17,936 bases of DNA, taken from positions 16,112-34,047 of the forward strand of contig DNYJ01000011.1 of assembly GCA_003505155.1 (NCBI GenBank). The letters are read 5' to 3'. This document shows, piece after piece, positions 12,907-17,936 of this stretch; position 1 is the first letter of the stretch; each line of letters starts with the position of its first letter. The stretch comes from Candidatus Uhrbacteria bacterium. Lineage in GTDB: Bacteria > Patescibacteriota > Patescibacteriia > UBA9934 > UBA10169. The notes beneath the pieces are model-generated. The model worked only from the letters and a program-made list of their open reading frames with translations. It was not told where the DNA came from and searched no databases. Both the position numbers and the translations under genes were made by a program.

Positions 12907-13671
12907 ATGAAAACCGTTGATCTTCTTGGTGTTTTGTTTGAAGGGAAAACGATTCCTGAATATAAGAAAGATCTTGCTGAATTTCTTCGGACAAGCACAA
13001 CCTCTCTCGTTGTTACCCCAAATCCGGAAATGCTGGTTGCTGGAGTCTTCAACTCGCGTTTGAGGAAGATATTGAATCAAGCCTCGCTTCGCCTTGTGGA
13101 CGGAGTCGGCGTTGTGGTCATGAGCGGATGGCGTCTGCGTCGGTGGCCGGGCGTTGACGCGCTGGCTTTTCTGGCATGGGAAACGAATCGTCGTGGGATG
13201 AAGATGCTTCTCGCCGGCGGGTCGCATGAGGGCGATGCACAAAAAGCCGCTTCTGCTCTGCGTCGCATAAGAGCCGAACGTACCTTATGCGACGCAGAAG
13301 GGGTCATTGGATTCTCACCCGGGCGTCTAGAGCTGACGAAAACAGGATGGGTGGGGGATGAGGCTCTGAAAGAAACAATTGAGCGAGAGAAGCCGGATGT
13401 GCTGGCTCTTGCGCTCGGACACGGCAAGCAGGAGCTGTGGCTTGCGGACCATCTCAAGGATTTTCCCTTTGTGAGGCTCAGCATCGGCGTGGGAGGCGCG
13501 CTTGAATTTCTCGCCGGTCGTCAAAGAAGAGCTCCGGCGATCTTTCGCCAAGCTGGACTCGAATGGCTCTACCGCCTTGTGCGGGAACCTCGCCGCCTGA
13601 AGCGCATCCTAACGGCTGTCCTTGTTTTTCCTCTGCTTGTTTTCATCGACAAAATCAAGCATACTTCATGA
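12907..13671 (+). CDS. WecG/TagA/CpsF-family glycosyltransferase (GT26)
   Basis: 254 residues. Members transfer N-acetylmannosamine or a related sugar to a lipid-linked acceptor in cell-surface polymer synthesis at the inner face of the membrane. Family motifs are 'VVTPNPEMLV' (T37, N39), 'LVDGVGVV' with the proposed catalytic Asp (D65), 'ALALGHGKQELWL', and 'GVGGALEFLAGRQRRAP' with 'GLEWLYRLVREPRRLKR'. A hydrophobic C-terminal stretch (235-247) may bind the membrane. Residues 117-131 are encoded by a 15-bp inverted repeat and do not look like the usual family sequence there. It is the first gene of the operon with gltX. Other sugar-coat genes, the GT2 and the O-antigen-ligase-like fragment, lie at the window edges. 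Confidence 0.93.
   Translation: MKTVDLLGVLFEGKTIPEYKKDLAEFLRTSTTSLVVTPNPEMLVAGVFNSRLRKILNQASLRLVDGVGVVVMSGWRLRRWPGVDALAFLAWETNRRGMKMLLAGGSHEGDAQKAASALRRIRAERTLCDAEGVIGFSPGRLELTKTGWVGDEALKETIEREKPDVLALALGHGKQELWLADHLKDFPFVRLSIGVGGALEFLAGRQRRAPAIFRQAGLEWLYRLVREPRRLKRILTAVLVFPLLVFIDKIKHTS
13257..13298. repeat. 15-bp inverted repeat inside wecG
   Basis: TCTGCGTCGCATAAG (13257-13271) and its perfect reverse complement (13284-13298) are separated by 12 nt. The repeat is in frame, interrupts nothing, and encodes residues 117-131. It would form a very stable mRNA hairpin about 350 nt after the start codon. Confidence 0.85.
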
Positions 13672-13701
13672 AACCTCTTCGACTTCTTCAACCTCTTCCC
13701 T

Positions 13702-15183
13702 ATGATCCGCACCCGTTTCGCTCCGTCTCCCACAGGCTTCCTCCATATCGGCGGCCTGCGCACAGCCCTCTATGCCTATTTTTTTGCTCGTCAAAACGGC
13801 GGCAAGATGATCCTGCGCATCGAAGACACCGACAAAGAGCGTGAGGTCGAAGGCGCGGTTGGAGCATTGATAAAGACTCTACACCACATGGGAGTCGAGT
13901 ACGACGAGGGACTTAAGATCGGTCCCAATCATCTCGGCGCCGTCTCTATCGGCGATCACGGCCCCTATGTTCAATCGGAGCGTCTGCCAATCTATCGCGA
14001 GCAGGTTGATCGGCTTCTGGTAGAGGACCACGCTTACCATTGTTTTTGCACGTTCGAACGGCTCGCGGAAATGCGCGAGATTCAAAAACGTTCCAAGCAA
14101 CAACCCAAGTATGATCGCCATTGTCTGAATCTCTCCGCGGAGACGATCAAAGCGAAGCTCGATGCGAATGAGCCTCATGTCGTGCGCATGAAGATTCCGG
14201 AAGGAGAGACGGTCGTCGAAGATGTTGTCTACGGTAGGATGGTTTTCCCCAATGCCGATCTGGACGATCAAGTGCTTCTGAAATCCGACGGCTACCCGAC
14301 CTATCACTTGGCCGTCGTGGTGGACGATCATTTGATGGAGGTGAGCCATGTGCTTCGCGGAGAGGACTGGCTTTCGTCCACGCCCAAGCACCTCATTCTC
14401 TACAAAATGTTCGGCTGGACGCCGACCGTCTTTGCGCATCTCCCGAATCTTCTTGCCGAAAACAAGAAGAAACTTTCCAAGCGTCAGAACGACGTCGCCG
14501 TCGAGGATTTTTTGAATCGAGGATATCTGCCGGAAGCCTTGAACAACTTTGTCGCTACGCTTGGCTTCAATCCAAAAAGCGATCAGGAGATCTATTCGAT
14601 GGACGAGCTTATCCGCCTCTTTGATCTTACCAAAGTGAATAGGGGAGGGGCCGTTGTCAACTATGAGAAGCTCGACTGGATGAACGCGCGCTATCTGCGC
14701 GAAATGGATTTGGATCGACTGGTGCGCGTCCTTGCGGTTCTCGTCGAGTCGGAACGCGGATCCGGCTTTGTCGAAGGGAAGACGGAGCGGTTCCAACGCA
14801 TCGTATCAGTTGAGCGCGGACGCCTGACGAGATTAAACGATATTCTGGAGCGTCTGCCGATGTACGAAGACGCGGGCGATTATTCTGTGGATCTCCTCGT
14901 CTGGAAAAAAGCCGACAGGGAAGATGCGAAGTTGCGACTTGAAGAGGTTCTTGCGCTTTTGGAACCTTTGGAAGAGAGCAACTTCGCCTCCGTGGATCAG
15001 CTCGAAGCGCGGCTTAAGACACACATCGAAGGAAACCGTCTCTCAACAGGAAACGTTCTCTGGCCCCTGCGCGTTGCGCTTTCCGGACAGAAAAACTCGC
15101 CGAGTCCCTTTGAGCTTGCTTGGGTGTTTGGTAAAATAGAGACGTTGAAACGCCTCAAGACCGCTTTGAAAAAGCTCTCATGA
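13702..15183 (+). CDS. gltX: glutamyl-tRNA synthetase
   Basis: 493 residues. It charges tRNA-Glu with glutamate (class Ib synthetase, cytoplasm). 'RFAPSPTGFLHIGGLRTAL' has the HIGH motif as HIGG (15-18), 'RIEDTD' follows, and the KMSKS loop is 'KKLSKRQ' (about 256-262). A zinc-binding-like set (C114, C116, C141) is present. There is a short insertion at about 72-87 ahead of 'PYVQSERL', where most bacterial enzymes go directly from 'DEGP' to 'PYRQSER'. The C-terminal anticodon-binding helical domain is complete. The start fits the family N-terminus. It follows wecG by a 30-nt pyrimidine-rich gap without a Shine-Dalgarno sequence. Discriminating versus non-discriminating type cannot be decided. 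Confidence 0.97.
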   Translation: MIRTRFAPSPTGFLHIGGLRTALYAYFFARQNGGKMILRIEDTDKEREVEGAVGALIKTLHHMGVEYDEGLKIGPNHLGAVSIGDHGPYVQSERLPIYREQVDRLLVEDHAYHCFCTFERLAEMREIQKRSKQQPKYDRHCLNLSAETIKAKLDANEPHVVRMKIPEGETVVEDVVYGRMVFPNADLDDQVLLKSDGYPTYHLAVVVDDHLMEVSHVLRGEDWLSSTPKHLILYKMFGWTPTVFAHLPNLLAENKKKLSKRQNDVAVEDFLNRGYLPEALNNFVATLGFNPKSDQEIYSMDELIRLFDLTKVNRGGAVVNYEKLDWMNARYLREMDLDRLVRVLAVLVESERGSGFVEGKTERFQRIVSVERGRLTRLNDILERLPMYEDAGDYSVDLLVWKKADREDAKLRLEEVLALLEPLEESNFASVDQLEARLKTHIEGNRLSTGNVLWPLRVALSGQKNSPSPFELAWVFGKIETLKRLKTALKKLS

Positions 15184-16391
15184 AACCTCTCGCTCTCGCC
15201 TTCGTCCTCCTCTTCACAACGCTCGCGCTTGTACGGGGTCCTGTTTTTGCGCAAACGGAAGGGGATGAGATTCAAACGATCAACCGGACGATCAAGGAAA
15301 AGAAGGATGCGCTTGGAGATGTGAACAGTCGCATTGGAAATCTCGAAAAGGAAGTAGACCGACTGCGTAAGCGCGCCCGTTCGCTTGAAACGGAAGTTGC
15401 CATCATTGAAAATAGAACCGCGAAGGTCGAACTTGACATCGAAGCGACGAACCTTCAACTCTCCGCTCTCATGGACGAGCTTCAGCTTCTTGACCGCGAA
15501 CTGGACATGCTGACTCGTGAGCTGGAAGAACAGCGTTCTGTGCTGAAGACGGCTTTGAAGGAGCTGTATGCCGCCGACGAGCGAAGCTCACTCTTTCTCG
15601 TCTTTGGCACGGACTCGTTCTCGGAGTTCTTCGAGCGCGTGCGGTTCTTCGAGCGCGTGAACAGCCGGCTAAACGCGGCCATCGAGCGCACCGCCGAACT
15701 TCAGGCCGCCTTGCAAGACGAGCGACGGGGAAAGGAAGAGAAACTTGCGTCCGTGCAGGAGCTCTCGAGCGATCTTGAGACACAGCAGCTTCAATTAACG
15801 TTTCAGCAAAACGCGAAAGCGGTGCTCGTGTCGCAAACGCGGGAATCGCAGGACGAATATCAAGCGCTGGTGGACGAGCTCCTCGCCGAACAATCTTTCA
15901 TTCAAAATCAGATCGTCGCCTTGCAGGAAGATATTGATCGCCGTCTCAAGGAGAGCGACGAGGGAGGGGAGGGGACGGCCGTCTTCAGCTGGCCGCTTGA
16001 TCGAAATAACAACCGCCTCACCGCTCTCTTTCATGATCCCGACTATCCGTTCCGAAATCTTTTTGAGCACTCGGGACTTGATATTGCCGCGCCGGTCGGA
16101 AGCGAGGTGCGTTCTCCCGCGCCGGGATATGTGGCATGGACACGCGTGGGTCGGCTGTACGGCAACTACATGATGGTCATTCATGAAGGCGGCGTGGCGA
16201 CGCTCTATGCCCACTTGAGCTCCTTTTCTGTGGCGGCGGATGAATTTGTGTCTCGCGGAGAAGTGATTGCCCGCACAGGAGGATGCCGCGGCTGTCAGGG
16301 AGCGGGACTTTCGACCGGCGCCCATTTGCATTTTGAAGTCCGTAAAAACGGAATCCCTGCGGATCCTCTTCAATACGTTATTCGACCATAA
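15180..16391 (+). CDS. secreted M23 peptidase with coiled coil (EnvC/NlpD-like murein hydrolase)
   Basis: 403 residues. A signal peptide ends near 'GPVFA' (24). A long coiled coil occupies about 28-260, followed by a LytM/M23 domain (about 268-400). Zn ligands are H297 and D301 ('HSGLD') and H384 of 'HLH'; catalytic H345 ('YAH') and H382 are also present, so it should be an active peptidoglycan endopeptidase rather than a degenerate activator. The loop before HLHF carries an extra CxxC ('GGCRGCQGAG', C369/C372). A short tandem duplication in the coil reads 'FFERVRFFERVN' (151-161). It acts outside the membrane, probably in cell separation. It overlaps the gltX stop by ATGA and is followed one base later by a membrane protein. 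Confidence 0.93.
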   Translation: MKPLALAFVLLFTTLALVRGPVFAQTEGDEIQTINRTIKEKKDALGDVNSRIGNLEKEVDRLRKRARSLETEVAIIENRTAKVELDIEATNLQLSALMDELQLLDRELDMLTRELEEQRSVLKTALKELYAADERSSLFLVFGTDSFSEFFERVRFFERVNSRLNAAIERTAELQAALQDERRGKEEKLASVQELSSDLETQQLQLTFQQNAKAVLVSQTRESQDEYQALVDELLAEQSFIQNQIVALQEDIDRRLKESDEGGEGTAVFSWPLDRNNNRLTALFHDPDYPFRNLFEHSGLDIAAPVGSEVRSPAPGYVAWTRVGRLYGNYMMVIHEGGVATLYAHLSSFSVAADEFVSRGEVIARTGGCRGCQGAGLSTGAHLHFEVRKNGIPADPLQYVIRP

Positions 16392-16392
16392 T

Positions 16393-16785
16393 ATGCCCCA
16401 GGAAGCTTTCTTCTTCAGTCTCGTTGCCTACGCGATCATTGTGATCTCTCTCCTTGTCTTGGTGGGAATCATCATTCTCTATTTTCGGGATGGGATTCAG
16501 CAGGAACCGCGGTTTGGCAAAGTGCTCAAGGCTCTGGCCATCCTGTGTCTTCTCGGGCTCCTGTTCCTGGGAGCCAACGTCATTCTCCCGTGGGCTCCGT
16601 TTTACATTCTTGGCATGACGTTCGCGGGAACGCCAGCCGTGATCGTCCTCTTTGTTGCCGGAAGTTTTTTATGGGAGGCGACCAAGTTCGACGGAGGCAT
16701 TGCGGTTGCTGTGCTGGGATCGTTCGGGGGAGTACTCCTCGGTGTCCTTCTCCTTGTTCTGCGCTACTATCTCGAACGCGCCTAG
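16393..16785 (+). CDS. small polytopic membrane protein of unknown function
   Basis: 130 residues from the ATG at 16393, one base after the M23 stop. The open frame extends further upstream, but only inside the peptidase gene. Four hydrophobic segments are visible at about 8-30, 43-63, 66-93 and 101-124, with a charged loop 'FRDGIQQEPRFGK' between the first two and a basic C-terminus. No catalytic motif is seen and I do not recognise the family. Its position at the end of the wecG-gltX-M23 operon points to an envelope role by association only. Confidence 0.75.
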   Translation: MPQEAFFFSLVAYAIIVISLLVLVGIIILYFRDGIQQEPRFGKVLKALAILCLLGLLFLGANVILPWAPFYILGMTFAGTPAVIVLFVAGSFLWEATKFDGGIAVAVLGSFGGVLLGVLLLVLRYYLERA

Positions 16786-16879
16786 CAGGGAAGGGGCGTC
16801 GGCTCTGTTTCTGGTAATCCAAAAACGTTGGTTATAGATTCGCAGAATATCCCTTTCACGACACTCAAGCCTGTACAAA

Positions 16880-16911
16880 CAAAAACACCCACTTTCGACA
16901 GGGTGTTTTTG
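16880..16911. terminator. bidirectional intrinsic terminator
   Basis: An 11-bp stem, CAAAAACACCC (16880-16890) with GGGTGTTTTTG (16901-16911), and a 10-nt loop. It has T runs on both strands and sits between two converging transcription units. The ~95 bp between the membrane-protein stop and this hairpin show nothing else. Confidence 0.9.
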
Positions 16912-16928
16912 CAAAGGGGTAAAGAGAC

Positions 16929-17126
16929 CTACGCGCGCTTTCCAAGACGGCCGAGCTCGTAGAGAGCCCCGAGGCCGACGAGGATGTAGACGATGCGTTC
17001 GATGACCGGCACACCGCCGAGAATCGCCTCAACCAGGTTCCAGTCGAACACGCCGACCAGACCCCAGTTGATGCCTCCGACGATCACCAGGATCACCGCA
17101 AGCCAGTCGAGACCTGACATCTTCAT
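16929..17126 (-). CDS. DUF378-family small membrane protein (YuzA-like)
   Basis: 65 residues. Two membrane segments (about 8-27 and 43-60) surround the family signature 'IVGGINWGLVGVF'. The C-terminus ends in 'ELGRLGKRA'. Function is unknown for the family. The ATG at 17126 is used; a second Met two codons later (17120) is possible. It is a single-gene unit ending at the bidirectional terminator. Confidence 0.9.
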   Translation of the reverse strand: MKMSGLDWLAVILVIVGGINWGLVGVFDWNLVEAILGGVPVIERIVYILVGLGALYELGRLGKRA

Positions 17127-17183
17127 AATGTTGCGGTTATGAATTAGATGCCGAGCTTGCGCTCTGGCATTGCCACGCTCAAT

Positions 17184-17211
17184 ATCATAAGATGTTTTGA
17201 GTTTCTCACAA
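17184..17211 (-). promoter_or_regulatory. possible promoter of the DUF378 gene
   Basis: On the minus strand: TTGTGA (17211-17206), a 16-bp spacer, TATGAT (17189-17184). The leader would be about 50 nt, longer than for the other promoters in this window. Confidence 0.4.
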
Positions 17212-17227
17212 AATCCTTATCCACAGC

Positions 17228-17936
17228 ATGCCGTTTGACTATAGCATCGTCATCCCCGCGTTTAACGAAGCTCCGACGCTTGTTCAAGCTGTTCGAGAGC
17301 TTGTCTCTTTTTGCGCGCGCCAACCGAAACAGATCGAGATTCTTCTCGTCGAAAACGGCTCGACGGATGAAACGTGGCTTCTGGCTCAAACGCTCTCGCG
17401 GGATCTAAACCTGCGCGCGTTGCGATGTCCTTGCAAAGGCAAAGGTGCAGCAATCCTTCATGGATGGAAAAACGCCGATGCTCCCATCGTCCTGTTTCTT
17501 GACGCAGATCTTTCTCCCTCGCTTGAAACGCTTCCCTCTTTGTATAAAGCCGTTTTGAAAACGGGCGGATGCGCCGTCGCCGACCGGTTTTTGCCGGAGT
17601 CGCGCGTTCACCGAAGTCTTGTGCGGGAATTATTTTCCCGTTCATGGGCACATCTTGCCTCCATGTCGCTCCCCCTTCCCTTCATGGATTATCAATGCGG
17701 AGCTAAAGCTTTGCGAGCCGATCTTGTTGCCATGATCGAATGTGAAACGCAAGCTCGCGACTGGTTTTTTGACATTGACTTTTTGTGCCAACTTTACGGC
17801 CGTGGCATCCCCATTGAACGTGTTCCCGTTTTGTGGGAGGAGTGCGTTTTCAACGAACGTCGGAGCCATCTTCCGCTGTTTCAAACAAGCTGGAGATTTC
17901 TTCGGGGATTGCATCAACTTCGACGACGGCTCCATC
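17228..17936 (+). CDS. family-2 glycosyltransferase, dolichol-phosphate-glucosyltransferase-like, 3' end outside the window
   Basis: The frame is open from the ATG at 17228 to the right edge, giving 236 residues without a stop. GT-A fold motifs are 'YSIVIPAFNEAPTL' (5-18), 'LLVENGSTDET' (39-49), 'GKGAAILHGW' (71-80) and the metal/nucleotide-binding DAD at 92-94 in 'IVLFLDADLSPS'. 'FMDYQCGAKALRADL' and 'WFFDIDFLCQLYGRGIPIERVPVLWEE' match the ALG5/GtrB-like branch, which transfers a sugar from a nucleotide sugar to a polyprenyl phosphate. It likely acts at the cytoplasmic membrane face in surface-glycan synthesis. Membrane segments, if any, would lie beyond the edge. Confidence 0.9.
   Translation, partial: MPFDYSIVIPAFNEAPTLVQAVRELVSFCARQPKQIEILLVENGSTDETWLLAQTLSRDLNLRALRCPCKGKGAAILHGWKNADAPIVLFLDADLSPSLETLPSLYKAVLKTGGCAVADRFLPESRVHRSLVRELFSRSWAHLASMSLPLPFMDYQCGAKALRADLVAMIECETQARDWFFDIDFLCQLYGRGIPIERVPVLWEECVFNERRSHLPLFQTSWRFLRGLHQLRRRLH

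Noticed and set aside
13879..14796. 305-codon minus-strand frame opposite gltX
   Set aside because: Lies wholly inside gltX, which has every synthetase motif. It shows no domain of its own.

Overview
The window looks like a chromosomal segment of a Patescibacteria/CPR-type bacterium. GC is roughly 50-55% by eye. The standard genetic code applies, because UGA is used as a stop in several ATGA overlaps. Genes are tightly packed and often overlap by 4 bp, Shine-Dalgarno motifs are almost absent, and several promoters sit so close to the start codon that leaderless mRNAs are expected. Lineage below this level cannot be fixed from the sequence.

Layout. (1) 1-350: 3' end of a membrane protein (O-antigen-ligase-like) converging on (2) a minus-strand operon, 5767 to 348: secreted lysozyme-like repeat protein, LigB/MEMO-like protein, PriA, peptide deformylase (def) and Met-tRNA formyltransferase (fmt). 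The last two are the N-terminal formylation/deformylation pair. (3) A 41-bp divergent promoter region leads to a plus-strand pair, a CuA-type cupredoxin lipoprotein and an Fe/Mn superoxide dismutase (5809-6910). (4) 6911-7648 is an RNA region: tRNA-Pro(CGG), a rearranged set of tRNA-Pro(GGG) pieces (two 5' fragments, one intact copy, one 3' fragment), a terminator, a minus-strand type-I tRNA with the Leu anticodon GAG, and a possible short RNA or attenuator leader ahead of it. (5) 7649-10220: plus-strand group with a Nudix hydrolase, a zinc-ribbon-like protein, a family-4 uracil-DNA glycosylase without its usual Fe-S cysteines, an acylphosphatase and, after a palindrome, a PD-(D/E)XK nuclease with a Cas4-like cysteine set. 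(6) Convergent ClpB (12862-10223). (7) Divergent from clpB, a plus-strand operon: WecG/TagA glycosyltransferase, GltX, M23 peptidase with coiled coil, and a four-helix membrane protein, ending at a bidirectional terminator. (8) A small DUF378-like protein on the minus strand, then the start of a family-2 glycosyltransferase that runs off the right edge.

The most unusual part is 7059-7321. A tRNA-Pro(GGG) gene is cut at one exact point (after nucleotide 22, at the 3' edge of the D loop). The 29-nt tail after the 5' half and the 29-nt leader before the 3' half are largely complementary (9 + 7 bp), and an intact copy of the same tRNA lies between them. This can be read as a tiny inverted-repeat element carrying a tRNA and inserted into a copy of that tRNA, as a split-tRNA arrangement, or as a template-switch or assembly product. 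Other points are palindromes embedded in the coding regions of priA and wecG, a PriA without helicase motifs, and shared back-to-back divergent promoters.
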